From a virus: a stretch of DNA of 22,769 bases. The position numbers and the translations under genes were made by a program. The notes under the pieces were generated by a model that was given only the letters and a program-made list of their open reading frames with translations, was not told the DNA's origin and made no database searches. Below, in pieces: positions 6,479 through 14,371 of the stretch (position 1 is the first letter of the stretch; each line of letters opens with the position of its first letter). Location of the stretch: the IMG/VR virus record IMGVR_UViG_3300011114_000873, positions 1 to 22,769 of that record; one strand, written 5' to 3'.

Positions 6479-8233
6479 TTAGGCAGCCCTCCCACCGGCG
6501 TTCCGAATCAGCGCGTTGATGTAGTCCCGCTGCAGCTGCTGGTCTTGAGTCGTGCCGCGCGACAAGGCGCTGTTAATCGCCTTGTTCCAGCCCTCCTGCG
6601 CGCCCAGGTAGCCCGACGCCCTCGCGTCCGCCGCCCCAGTCACACCAGCAATCTGCGCCTGCCCGCTTGCGCCCATTGCGTTGCTGACGTTGGTGCCCAT
6701 GTTCTGGCCCGCCTGCGACAGCGTGTTGGTCGCGGTCTGCCCGGTGCCGGCGATAGCCTGCAACGGGTTGAGCAGGTTCGTGCGGTTGGTCTGGAAGCGG
6801 TTGAATGCGTTCAGGTACTCCTGAGACGCCAAATCCTGCCCATACCGTTGAGCGGCCTTGAGCGCGGGGCCAGAGATGAGCCCGCCGCGCGCCGCAGCCT
6901 GACGGTCAAGCGCCTTCATGCCCTCCGACATGCGGAACGCATAGCCGGGGTCGGCCTGAAAGTCGGACATCGAGAAATTGCGCGACAGCGAACCGTACCC
7001 TGGCGCGTTGCGGTTGCTACTCAGCCCCAACAAGTCCTGCATCCGGTTCAGCGCGTTGACGCCGCCCTGCCGGAATGGTTCGTTTAGCGCGGTCTGCTGG
7101 GCGAAGATGTCACGCGCCAACTCCATCTGCTGGTTGGCGGTCTGCGAGCCGATGTTCGCCGCGTTCTGCGCGGCGTTGGCCTGCATCTTGGCGGCGTTCT
7201 CGACGGCGTTGGCGTTCCGCATACCGGAGACGATGTCGATGCCCGCGCGGAGCAAATCCCCCTTGGATATGCCCCAGTCCTCCATTAAATCCGGAAACCA
7301 GCCCATGTTATTGCCTCCCGGGCCTGCGCCCGCCGTGCTAGTTGCCCCGGCCCGGCCGGGATTGTTCATTGCGCCTATAGTACCAGCCGCGCGAGCGGCG
7401 TTCGACATCCCTGCGACGCCGCCCGGCAACCGCCCCGCGACCGCTGAGTTCTGGAACGCGCGCGGAAACAGCGACGCGGTGTTAAGGTTAGTCAGCGTAG
7501 ATTCCGCCGCCCCGCCGGGGAAATAACTGGCAAACTCCGCGCTGCCCATCTCCGGGCCGTACTTCAGATAGTTCAGCGCGTTGCTGGGGGCGTTCATGAT
7601 CGACGACCCAAGGTTCCGCGCGTAGTTTGCCCAGCCGCCGGCGGCGTTGACGCCGGCCTGCAAACTGGCGCCGCTCATGCCGCCCAGATAGCCGCCGCCT
7701 GCACTCAGCGCGATGTCCCAGAAATCGCCGCCTTCGCCGGCTGTGCGACCGCCCATATATGCCGCCGACAACGCCGGGTTGATAAACCCAAGCCCGGTGG
7801 CGATGATAGGGTCCAAAATCGTCATGATATCGAAGTCGCGCGGCGGCAGGGCGTTCTGCGCCTGATAGTTCCGCGCCGTCATGTCGAACAGCTTATGCAC
7901 CGGCACGCCGGGGTTCTGCGCCATCAGCGTCCGCAGGCCGGGCTGACGGGCGTCGTCGCGGCCGTACTCTGCCTCGCTGAACGCCCGGTTGTAGCCCGGC
8001 TGGCCTTTGCGGTTGTTCGGGTTGGCGCTGTATCGCTTCAACCAGGCAATCGTGTCCTGCTCGACAGTGGGCGAGCTTGGGTCGATCCCGCGAGCCCACA
8101 ACCCCGCGCCCTCGGACGTCGCGAACCGCTTGACGTCCTCATCGTGATGAAACCCACCGGACATGCCAAAGCGAACCTTCACGCCGTTGAAGACGCGAAC
8201 ATCCCCCTTCTTTGGCCGGCGGTAGGTGCTCAC
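6479..8233 (-). CDS. DNA transfer / ejection protein, P22 gp7-like (584 aa)
   Basis: A GTG start overlaps the stop of the 41-aa gene (GTGA). The N-terminal about 140 residues are polar; about 145-215 is Gly/Ala-rich and hydrophobic (IIATGLGFINPALSAAYMGG); the C-terminal half carries the pattern of phage DNA-transfer proteins: FRQGGVNALNRMQDLLGL, then DFQADPGYAFRMSEGMKAL, AAARGGLISGPALKAAQRYG and the Ala/Gln/Thr-rich tail GTGQTATNTLSQAG. From knowledge of the family, these pre-ejection proteins sit in the capsid near the portal and form a conduit in the cell envelope. It is followed by two more ejection genes, as in P22. No protease or muramidase motif was seen. Confidence 0.75.
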   Translation of the reverse strand: MSTYRRPKKGDVRVFNGVKVRFGMSGGFHHDEDVKRFATSEGAGLWARGIDPSSPTVEQDTIAWLKRYSANPNNRKGQPGYNRAFSEAEYGRDDARQPGLRTLMAQNPGVPVHKLFDMTARNYQAQNALPPRDFDIMTILDPIIATGLGFINPALSAAYMGGRTAGEGGDFWDIALSAGGGYLGGMSGASLQAGVNAAGGWANYARNLGSSIMNAPSNALNYLKYGPEMGSAEFASYFPGGAAESTLTNLNTASLFPRAFQNSAVAGRLPGGVAGMSNAARAAGTIGAMNNPGRAGATSTAGAGPGGNNMGWFPDLMEDWGISKGDLLRAGIDIVSGMRNANAVENAAKMQANAAQNAANIGSQTANQQMELARDIFAQQTALNEPFRQGGVNALNRMQDLLGLSSNRNAPGYGSLSRNFSMSDFQADPGYAFRMSEGMKALDRQAAARGGLISGPALKAAQRYGQDLASQEYLNAFNRFQTNRTNLLNPLQAIAGTGQTATNTLSQAGQNMGTNVSNAMGASGQAQIAGVTGAADARASGYLGAQEGWNKAINSALSRGTTQDQQLQRDYINALIRNAGGRAA

Positions 8234-8355
8234 GACGGCTCGTTACCCTCGGCTACCCACCGCAGATATTCCTGCCAGTCGCGGTTGTCTGGGTCGTTCG
8301 GAATGAACGCGCCGTCCGACCGCAGCACACCATTTTCGCGTTTCTGGTATGTCAT
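8230..8355 (-). CDS. 41-aa phage protein between fibre and ejection genes
   Basis: ATG overlaps the fibre stop (ATGA) and its TGA overlaps the GTG of the ejection protein (GTGA). The product is MTYQKRENGVLRSDGAFIPN followed by DPDNRDWQEYLRWVAEGNEPS. The IPNDPDNRDWQEYLRWVAEGN stretch is a signature I recall from short proteins, or N-terminal parts of longer proteins, encoded directly after phage tail-fibre genes. A fibre-assembly role is a guess from position; the short length makes it look like a minimal stand-alone version. Confidence 0.68.
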   Translation of the reverse strand: MTYQKRENGVLRSDGAFIPNDPDNRDWQEYLRWVAEGNEPS

Positions 8356-9959
8356 AGTTCGGCATCCGCTGTGTGCGCCCAAGTGTAATAGCTGCCCGCC
8401 GTCAGCGATACGCTACCTTCAAGGTACGAATACCCGCCGGGATATGTTGCAACCGGCGCATACGTTGTGCCGATAGCAACGCCGCTTGCGTTATACGCCG
8501 CGACCGCGCCGGCCGTAGTCGTGGTGCCGGCGTATATGGTGACGGTAGGGGCAACTCGCATAGGTACGGGAAACAGAAACCCGGCGTTAACGCGGGCGGT
8601 TGTGATCGCCGTATTTATCAAATACTGCCGACTGGGCGAGTTGCCGGTCGTCGATTGGTAGTACCGCTGGCACAGCATAATTTCTTCTTGCAGCTGCCTG
8701 TTCTCAAACGTCGGCGTTGACGCGCCGGGGAGCAACTGCACCCCCGTGATGGCAAACAGATTGCCTGCCGTGTCGCCGAGATTGACCTGCGCGCTGGTGG
8801 CAAGATAGCTGCCGGCGTTCCAGGCACCGCCCGTGGTCTGGTATGTCACGCCGGCCATAAGCGCCCAGATTAGATACACCCCAATACCGCTAGTGGTGTT
8901 CCACGTCAGGGTGTTCGGCAGACCGTTGGTAATGGTGATGGTCTTGTACTCCCATGCGTTGGCGACGTTGATCGTATACGTCGCCACATAGGTGTGCGTC
9001 ACCGGGTCGTTTTTGAACGCCACGCAATGCGTGCCAATCTTGGCCGACCGCACCCAGAAGGACAGCGTGAACGTCTGCCCAATCAAGTCGGTGATGTTGT
9101 AGCCTTCTACCTTCTGCGAAATGTACGCCAAGTCACCAATCGCCACCGTAGAATGCGCGGTCGTGCAGTTCCACAACGACGAGTACGTCGCGGCTACCGG
9201 CGCGCCTGGCGATGCCGTAGACCGCTGGATGCTAGCCACCAGCGCCGGCGCGGCAGGGGCGCTAAAGAAATACTGCCAGCGGTCGCAGATGAATGACGAG
9301 CTGGTTCCGGTAATCGCCGCGCCGGCGTTGCGCTGATCAACCATCATGCCGGCGTTGATGACGCGGTTGTTGTTCTGCGCCAGCCCGGTGCCCACCGGAA
9401 CGTAGGAGTAGTTGACGAACTGGAACCGAGTGCCATCGTACTCAACCAGCACGATCTGCCCAGCCTGAATGTCGCCGGCTGACAGCGGGTTGGTGCCCTG
9501 TTTGGTCAGCGCCTTTGGCCCCAAACCGTTCAAATTAAGCGTGACAGAGGACGTAGTATTAGAGCCCGCTGCCACAAAAGAAAACATCTGCCCGGCGGCA
9601 TAGGCCGTGAAGTTGGGCGACGTTACCGTAGCGGTAATGGCATTGGCGCCCGACACGCTGGTCAATAGCTGCGACGCGCCAAACGTCTCGGCGCTGCTAA
9701 CGTTGTCCACCGTCCAGATTTCGACATCATCCGCCGTGGTCAGCTTCAGCTTGTACGCCGCCGACGCCAGCCACACGCCAGCCTCGCCGCGAGAGTCGAG
9801 GATGATCGGATTGGTGTTAGCAATCGTCCCGGCTTGCGTCGTGTAGGTCGCAAGCGGCGTCGTAGTGCCGGCAGCGTAGGTGTACAGCTTACCGCCGACC
9901 AACGGAACGCCAGCGGTGGAGAAGAACTGCATTTTCGGCAGGGGACTTAGAATTGCCAC
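8352..9959 (-). CDS. tail fibre / receptor-binding protein with particle-binding N-terminus (535 aa)
   Basis: A GTG start has AAGGAG 8 nt upstream. Residues 1-95 resemble the head-binding domain of podoviral tailspikes: a GGKLYTYAAGTTTPLATY strand pair, NPIILDSRGEAGVWL, then YKLKLTTADDVEIWTVDNVS. A Ser/Thr/Asn-rich beta shaft follows (about 100-190), then NNNRVINAGMMVDQRNAGA, which commonly opens the receptor-binding half of phage fibres. About 200-405 looks like a carbohydrate-binding jelly roll (FTLSFWVRSAKIGT; FAITGVQLLPGASTP), followed by ENRQLQEEIMLCQRYYQ and a C-terminal beta tip. No enzymatic spike motif was seen, so binding rather than cleavage is likely. It lies between the needle-position gene and the ejection genes, unlike P22 where gene 9 follows gene 16. 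Confidence 0.8.
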   Translation of the reverse strand: MAILSPLPKMQFFSTAGVPLVGGKLYTYAAGTTTPLATYTTQAGTIANTNPIILDSRGEAGVWLASAAYKLKLTTADDVEIWTVDNVSSAETFGASQLLTSVSGANAITATVTSPNFTAYAAGQMFSFVAAGSNTTSSVTLNLNGLGPKALTKQGTNPLSAGDIQAGQIVLVEYDGTRFQFVNYSYVPVGTGLAQNNNRVINAGMMVDQRNAGAAITGTSSSFICDRWQYFFSAPAAPALVASIQRSTASPGAPVAATYSSLWNCTTAHSTVAIGDLAYISQKVEGYNITDLIGQTFTLSFWVRSAKIGTHCVAFKNDPVTHTYVATYTINVANAWEYKTITITNGLPNTLTWNTTSGIGVYLIWALMAGVTYQTTGGAWNAGSYLATSAQVNLGDTAGNLFAITGVQLLPGASTPTFENRQLQEEIMLCQRYYQSTTGNSPSRQYLINTAITTARVNAGFLFPVPMRVAPTVTIYAGTTTTAGAVAAYNASGVAIGTTYAPVATYPGGYSYLEGSVSLTAGSYYTWAHTADAEL

Positions 9960-9969
9960 GCGGGGCTCC

Positions 9970-10413
9970 TTATAAGGTCACGGCCTTGATTACCGCAAAG
10001 TTTACCACGGGCGATTCTGATAGCGACCCCGCCGAGACATTGGTCACCTGTATCCGCGCCGACCCATCCGCCACCGACCGCACCACGACCGTGTAGGCGT
10101 CCAGCGTACCGCCCGGCCCCATTGCAACGACTACCGTGTCGCCGACGGCGATGTAGCTGTTGGTCAGGATGAACGTCACCGACGCGCTGGCGGCCAGCGG
10201 GTTGGAGTCCATCACAATCTGCCCGCTCAGGTTGTTCAGTGTCACGTCGGACGTTTTGGCCGGCGATTGGATGACGACGCCAGTCACGCCGATGACCTGC
10301 GCCAGCAGCTCGTACTGGTTAAACAGGTAGCGATACCACTCGCGCGAGATAAGCCCGGTCTTAAGGTCAAGCAGCGGGACGCGCGACGATGGGATTTGCG
10401 TAATGTTAGGCAT
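9970..10413 (-). CDS. tail protein in the P22 gene 26 (needle/plug) position, with beta domain (147 aa)
   Basis: The ATG lies 8 bp inside the gp10-like gene. Residues 1-40 (IPSSRVPLLDLKTGLISREW, then YRYLFNQYELLAQ) form a small segment loosely reminiscent of the plug end of the P22 tail needle; residues about 50-147 form a beta-rich domain (VTLNNLSGQIVMD, VTFILTNSYI, VVVRSVADGSARIQVTNVSAGSLSE, VVNFAVIK). That beta domain is clearly related to the one in the 137-aa protein at 18541-18954. The long coiled coil of P22 gp26 is absent. By position (after gp10, before the fibre) it may close the tail hub or link the fibre; this is inference. Confidence 0.62.
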   Translation of the reverse strand: MPNITQIPSSRVPLLDLKTGLISREWYRYLFNQYELLAQVIGVTGVVIQSPAKTSDVTLNNLSGQIVMDSNPLAASASVTFILTNSYIAVGDTVVVAMGPGGTLDAYTVVVRSVADGSARIQVTNVSAGSLSESPVVNFAVIKAVTL

Positions 10414-11836
10414 TGGTCGCGGATATTGTTAGTTCAGCGCCGACGATGGCAACCTTGACCGGATCTGTGCCAGACACTTCATACACCCGGTCGCGCAGCT
10501 TGTCCGTCATCCCCAGCCGCCGCCAGATAGCCCGCGTGCCGAACGACCCAATCGCGCCCATCGATGTCCAATGTTCGTTCGACCAGGTGTGCCCACCATC
10601 GTCCGACCAGCGCAGCATGACCTGTGGGTTCGACCCTTGACCAGTGGATAACCCCACGCCCGTTTCGCAGTCCAGTTGCAGAGCGTGCTGCGCGGTGCGC
10701 TTTAGCGTGTTCTGGTCGCTGGATAGCGCCCGCCACGACCGCAGCCACTTCTGCGGCTGGCCGTTGTCGGTAAATACGTCAAGGTCAAAGGCGTACAGGT
10801 TGCCGTTGCCGCTGTCGCCCACCACGATTGCGCCGTTGTAATTCATCTGGCAGTTCGACGCATGGCGGTAGAACTGACCGTTCTCGAACCTGGCACGTTC
10901 GTGCCAACCGCCGGTTGCTACGTCATACACCCAAGTCGCGTTACCCGTCGGGAACGACAGCACATAGAACGAATGGCCGTCCTGCTGGTAAGTGTACCCA
11001 ATGGCGTCGGAGATGTTGGCGTAGCTCTGGATGGCGTACTCCACGGCGTGCGTGCTGATCCGCTGGCCGGTGTAGCCGTTTGCCCGATAGACCATGCCGT
11101 TGCCGCGCGCGTCGGAGCCCAGCCAGAACAGCCCGTTGTCCATCTTGGCGACCGAATACGCCGCAGCGCATCCCAGCTCGTTAAAGGCGCCCTGAATCCG
11201 TTGTAGCGGAAAGTCCGCTTCGCCCGCGTTGTACCAGACCTCAACAGAATTAGTGCCGAACAGCCACACTTCACGGTGGTCAACGATAAGCGCCACCAGA
11301 CCGTCGGTGGCCCCCTCGGCGCTGGCGAAGTCCAACGGATCTACCGACGTGCCATCCAGCAAACTTGTCACCCACACACGCTGCGAGTTGGGCTCATTGA
11401 ACACAAAGTAGCCGTCGAGGTATCCCACCGTCACCGCGCCCGGAAAGTCTACGTCGGAAATCTCCGCAAACACCCCGGTGCTGGCGTTGTAGATGTAGCT
11501 GCGCGGGTTGCACGCCACGAACAACTGCGTGCCGTTGTCGGACATGCTGACCGGCCCACTGCCGGACACCGTGCCCAGCGCCGTCACCGTCCACGCCGCG
11601 TCCACCCGGTACAGCGTGTTGCCGGACACCGCGTAGCCGTACCCCTCAAACTGCCATAGCCCGCGCACCGGGCCGCCGCCCAGCGTCGCCAACAGCCGCA
11701 GGCCCGGCGCTCGATTCAGAAATCCGGCGGTCTTGCCATTCTCGGGCGTGGCTTCGGGGTAGAGGTTGATCATGCGGTTGTCCACAGCGTTGACGCTGCG
11801 GGCTACATATGCTTGACCGAGGATGGGCGTTTTCAC
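10406..11836 (-). CDS. P22 gp10-like tail hub / packaged-DNA stabilization protein (476 aa)
   Basis: GTG lies 2 bp after the stop of the gp4-like gene. The N-terminus, GQAYVARSVNAVDNRMINLY followed by PEATPENGKTAGFLNRAPG, is the signature of the gp10 family. The body shows repeated beta-propeller-like blades (GLWQFEGYGYAVSGNTLYRV, GPVSMSDNGTQLFVAC, GYLDGYFVFNEPNSQRVWV, HREVWLFGTNSVEVWYN, MDNGLFWLGSDARGNGMVYR). P22 gp10 is 472 residues, so length fits very well. The protein would form the hexameric tail hub below the gp4-like ring, seal the filled head and hold the needle and fibres. Alternatives are minor: it could be described as a generic propeller-type tail protein, but position after gp4 supports the call. 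Confidence 0.87.
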   Translation of the reverse strand: MKTPILGQAYVARSVNAVDNRMINLYPEATPENGKTAGFLNRAPGLRLLATLGGGPVRGLWQFEGYGYAVSGNTLYRVDAAWTVTALGTVSGSGPVSMSDNGTQLFVACNPRSYIYNASTGVFAEISDVDFPGAVTVGYLDGYFVFNEPNSQRVWVTSLLDGTSVDPLDFASAEGATDGLVALIVDHREVWLFGTNSVEVWYNAGEADFPLQRIQGAFNELGCAAAYSVAKMDNGLFWLGSDARGNGMVYRANGYTGQRISTHAVEYAIQSYANISDAIGYTYQQDGHSFYVLSFPTGNATWVYDVATGGWHERARFENGQFYRHASNCQMNYNGAIVVGDSGNGNLYAFDLDVFTDNGQPQKWLRSWRALSSDQNTLKRTAQHALQLDCETGVGLSTGQGSNPQVMLRWSDDGGHTWSNEHWTSMGAIGSFGTRAIWRRLGMTDKLRDRVYEVSGTDPVKVAIVGAELTISATNA

Positions 11837-11838
11837 GA

Positions 11839-12552
11839 CTAGTAGTTGCCGGCAAACACGTTAAACCGCTGACGAGTGCCCACAATGCTGTACGGCAGGC
11901 CCATAATGTCGCCGGGGTTATTGATGCGTTTCAGATTGCGCTTACTGGTCATCGCGATCCGCTTGACCTGCGGCGACGGCTCTACGCCGAACTCCGGGGC
12001 GATTTCGCAGGCCAGGTTGTACTTGAACGCCCGCAGGTAGCCTGGCGGAAACGCAAGCTGCGTGGTCAGCGTCGCCGGCTGAGTCAGTTCCTCCACCGAA
12101 ATGAAGTGCCATTCCAGCGCCCGCGTCGGCACCGGATAGACGTACATCTCGATGTCGGGGTAGGTCATGTTCAGCCAGATGATTTGCGGGTAGGTGCTGG
12201 TGACCGTCTTGACCGCAATGCCATCGTATTGCTGCTGGTTAATTTGCTTGATGCCGAACGAAATGCCGGTCGTCGCGTCGCGGAAGTACGTCGAGTCATC
12301 AAGCTGGATGGGCCGGTTGCCCACGAAATTGCCAGACGGCCCCAGCGTTCGGCTGATGGCGTTGGCGGGCCAAGTGAACACTTGGTCTTGCGTCGAAAAT
12401 ACGCTAAGCCGTTCAGTGTTCCACGAATCAATCATCTGATTCATGGCGGCCAGCGCATCAATGGACGTGGCAGCCGACGGCGTCTCACCTTCGGCCAGTT
12501 GCCCGATGAGCCGTAGCGCGGCGTTGATCTGTTCCCCTGCCGTAACGGCCAT
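11839..12552 (-). CDS. P22 gp4-like head-to-tail adaptor (237 aa)
   Basis: The ATG is preceded by TAGGAGG. The N-terminal part has the helical adaptor signature GEQINAALRLIGQLAEGETP and ALAAMNQMIDSWNTERLSVF, followed by a beta-rich region (VFTWPANAISRTLGPSGNFV, IIWLNMTYPDIEMYVYPVP) and a helical C-terminus (PPGYLRAFKYNLACEIAPEF). This matches the gp4 / tail accessory factor type, which binds the portal after packaging and extends the channel. It is longer than P22 gp4 (about 166 aa). The muramidase activity reported for P22 gp4 cannot be judged here. It sits between head genes and gp10, the conserved place. Confidence 0.82.
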   Translation of the reverse strand: MAVTAGEQINAALRLIGQLAEGETPSAATSIDALAAMNQMIDSWNTERLSVFSTQDQVFTWPANAISRTLGPSGNFVGNRPIQLDDSTYFRDATTGISFGIKQINQQQYDGIAVKTVTSTYPQIIWLNMTYPDIEMYVYPVPTRALEWHFISVEELTQPATLTTQLAFPPGYLRAFKYNLACEIAPEFGVEPSPQVKRIAMTSKRNLKRINNPGDIMGLPYSIVGTRQRFNVFAGNY

Positions 12553-12563
12553 GCGTCAGCCTC

Positions 12564-12728
12564 CTAGCAGCGGGCTTCTGCACCCTGCCGCCGCTGGCGT
12601 TTCAACTGGTTGACGGGTGCGAGGTCTTCAAGACCTCGCACCCATCCGTTCTCCATGTCAGCCTCAACTTCGGCCTCCAAGGTCGCAACCTTGGTGCCGT
12701 GAACCGGGTGGTAGAGCTTGACGTTCAT
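12564..12728 (-). CDS. 54-aa phage protein with embedded hairpins
   Basis: ATG at 12728 lies 13 bp after the decoration-gene stop, with GCGGGGTGG upstream. The product begins MNVKLYHPVHGTKVATLEAE, continues VEADMENGWVRGLEDLAPVN and ends with a basic tail (KRQRRQGAEARC). Similar short sequences (KLYHP.HG.KVAT.EAE..) are, in my recollection, frequent next to phage coat genes, so it is likely translated; function is unknown. Unusually, two RNA hairpins lie wholly inside it: a perfect 14-base-arm repeat over codons for WVRGLEDLAP and a 7-base-arm stem over KVATLE. The coding density and the hairpins may serve different ends. Confidence 0.68.
   Translation of the reverse strand: MNVKLYHPVHGTKVATLEAEVEADMENGWVRGLEDLAPVNQLKRQRRQGAEARC
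12615..12643. repeat. perfect inverted repeat, 14-bp arms, 1-nt centre
   Basis: Arm GGGTGCGAGGTCTT at 12615-12628, a single C, then its exact complement AAGACCTCGCACCC at 12630-12643. It lies inside the 54-aa gene between head and tail genes. As RNA it would fold into a very stable hairpin; as DNA it is a 29-bp dyad. There is no T tract after it in either direction. Confidence 0.95.
12677..12694. repeat. second hairpin in the 54-aa gene, 7-bp arms, 4-nt loop
   Basis: CCAAGGT (12677-12683) pairs with ACCTTGG (12688-12694) around CGCA (TGCG in the - strand transcript). It lies 33 bp from the larger inverted repeat, upstream of it in the direction of transcription, so the two stems would follow one another in the mRNA. 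Confidence 0.85.
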
Positions 12729-12741
12729 ACCACCCCGCTCT

Positions 12742-13131
12742 TTAGGCCAGACGGTACAGCGACCAGGCGCCGTCGCCGGTCTTGCGGGCACGGAACCGGC
12801 CGGACGTGTTGGTGGCCGCAGTAGCCAGACCAACAAGCGTCCAACCCGTGCCAGCCGCAACAGTCGCCGTAGAAGCGGCCGTGTTGACCAGCGACAGATC
12901 AAAGCCGCTATCGGCTTTGACGTTGCCCATCGCCGCTTCCAGAAGCGCAACCGTCGGCAGGGTCTGAGTGCCGGGCGTGCCGCTCGCCACAATCAGACCA
13001 GTCAGTAGCTGCGCCGCAGTAAGGGTGCCCGCCGCCGAAACGGCAGCAGGTGAACCCTGAGTGACCAACACAACTTCATTGACGTTACCGTCAGTATTTT
13101 GATAGCCGTTACCGGTAGAAGGAAATGCCAT
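12742..13131 (-). CDS. probable capsid decoration / head structural protein (129 aa)
   Basis: The ATG is preceded by AGGAGAAAACATC, a good binding site, and the gene directly follows the coat gene. The product is Ala/Thr/Gly-rich with beta character: GTLTAAQLLTGLIVASGTPG, QTLPTVALLEAAMGNVKAD, FDLSLVNTAASTATVAAGTG, then ATNTSGRFRARKTGDGAW. The same order (QLLTG, TLPT, FD..L.N.., VA.GTG, RFR.RKT) recurs, from memory, in small phage virion proteins. There is no Cys, membrane segment or enzyme motif. A surface decoration role is inferred from composition and adjacency to coat; a head fibre component is an alternative. Confidence 0.68.
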   Translation of the reverse strand: MAFPSTGNGYQNTDGNVNEVVLVTQGSPAAVSAAGTLTAAQLLTGLIVASGTPGTQTLPTVALLEAAMGNVKADSGFDLSLVNTAASTATVAAGTGWTLVGLATAATNTSGRFRARKTGDGAWSLYRLA

Positions 13132-13143
13132 GATGTTTTCTCC

Positions 13144-14358
13144 TTAACCCCAGATGCGGCAAGCCATCGGCGCGCGGATGACTGAATAGCCATACAACAC
13201 GTCAATACGGCAAGGCATGCGGTCGTTGTTGATGTCGTACTGCCGAACCACACGCAGGCTGATGCCGTTATGCACCTGCCGAGAGGCCATATCGACACCC
13301 TGCGGGAGCAGAAGGTCAGCGGTGGCCAGCGTAATGGCGTCCTTGTGGTACACCAGGTTCTGCGGGTACTGAGTAGACGCCGCGCCAATGAAGGTTACGG
13401 CGGCATTGTCAGCCGGGAACGCATCAACCGTAGCCAGAGCATTTGCGCTGGTGTAGATCGGAGGCGAAATCGCCACGCTAGTCCACGCACCGCCCGCAGC
13501 GGTCGCCGCCGCAGTCACGGTGAACTGCTGAAGCGAGCCAGTGGACTGACGGGTCTGCGGGTTGACCGAGTACACGCCAGCAATGGTGAACACGTCACCA
13601 ACCGCAATAGTCGCGGAACCGGTGCCGCCATCCAGATTGATGGTGGTCGCGCCCTGCGTGCTGATCGCACCGTTCACCAGAATGGTGTCGGAGGTCGAAC
13701 GACTGCCGGTGGTGTGCTGCACAATGCTCTGGGACATGTTGACTTCGTCCAGCCCCAGAATGCCTTCACCCATCATGCCGTTCTTGAACTGACGGCTGAT
13801 GGTGCTAGTCGGGTTGAACAGGCCTTTCATGCCTTCGACCAGGCCAGCGTTCGCCGCCGGGTTCACCGTGGCGTAGCGCGGCGACATCGGAGCAGCATAC
13901 TCGTTCAGCTTCTGCTGCGCCTGCAACAGCACCAGCGAGGTAGCCGGGGTGGTGCCGGGGGTGCCGACCGAGCTGTAGATGGCCTTGTAGGCGTTCGCCA
14001 CGTCGGCATCGACGCTGGACGCCAACTGACTGACGCGCGGCTTCAGCACGCGCTCGGCGAAGTCGTCAAGCTGCATGGTCAGTTCGGCGGAGGTGAAGTT
14101 AACGCCGATGTGCTTCTGGCTGGCGACCGCGAGCGTGGTGTACTGCTCGTTGTCGTCCTGCACCTGAAGCGCAGCGCCGTCGGTCACCAACGCGCGGTCG
14201 GGAAGGCGGATTCGCAGCGTGGAGCCGATTTTTGCACCTTCGACGGCGAACGAATCGTCGTACTGGCGGTTTACGTTGCGGGAAAGCACAAGATTGTTCT
14301 CGAGAATCTCGAGGCACTTGCGAGTGATCATATCAATCGTAAGCAATGAGTTAGCCAT
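13144..14358 (-). CDS. major capsid (coat) protein, P22 gp5-like (404 aa)
   Basis: The ATG is preceded by AGGAGCCCAAA. The N-terminus (LTIDMITRKCLEILENNLVL), followed by SRNVNRQYDDSFAVEGAKIG and STLRIRLPDR, is characteristic of the P22 coat family, as is VNFTSAELTMQLDDFAERVL. The middle region with VNPQTRQSTGSLQQFTVTAAA may be the inserted domain typical of P22-type coats; the end (RVVRQYDINNDRMPCRIDVL and YGYSVIRAPMACRIWG) is also family-like. It would form the HK97-fold shell. P22 gp5 is 430 aa, so length agrees. It is placed directly after the scaffold gene, as in P22. Confidence 0.93.
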   Translation of the reverse strand: MANSLLTIDMITRKCLEILENNLVLSRNVNRQYDDSFAVEGAKIGSTLRIRLPDRALVTDGAALQVQDDNEQYTTLAVASQKHIGVNFTSAELTMQLDDFAERVLKPRVSQLASSVDADVANAYKAIYSSVGTPGTTPATSLVLLQAQQKLNEYAAPMSPRYATVNPAANAGLVEGMKGLFNPTSTISRQFKNGMMGEGILGLDEVNMSQSIVQHTTGSRSTSDTILVNGAISTQGATTINLDGGTGSATIAVGDVFTIAGVYSVNPQTRQSTGSLQQFTVTAAATAAGGAWTSVAISPPIYTSANALATVDAFPADNAAVTFIGAASTQYPQNLVYHKDAITLATADLLLPQGVDMASRQVHNGISLRVVRQYDINNDRMPCRIDVLYGYSVIRAPMACRIWG

Positions 14359-14371
14359 TTTGGGCTCCTAG

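Noticed and set aside
8352-9959. Diversity-generating retroelement target in the fibre C-terminus
   Set aside because: No reverse transcriptase or template repeat is present in the window and no VR/TR-like pair was seen.
13270-14349. Long open frame on the + strand opposite the coat gene (also 2429-3415 and 15880-16704 on +)
   Set aside because: These are Arg/His-rich antisense shadows of well-supported genes, typical for GC-rich DNA, with no domain signature.
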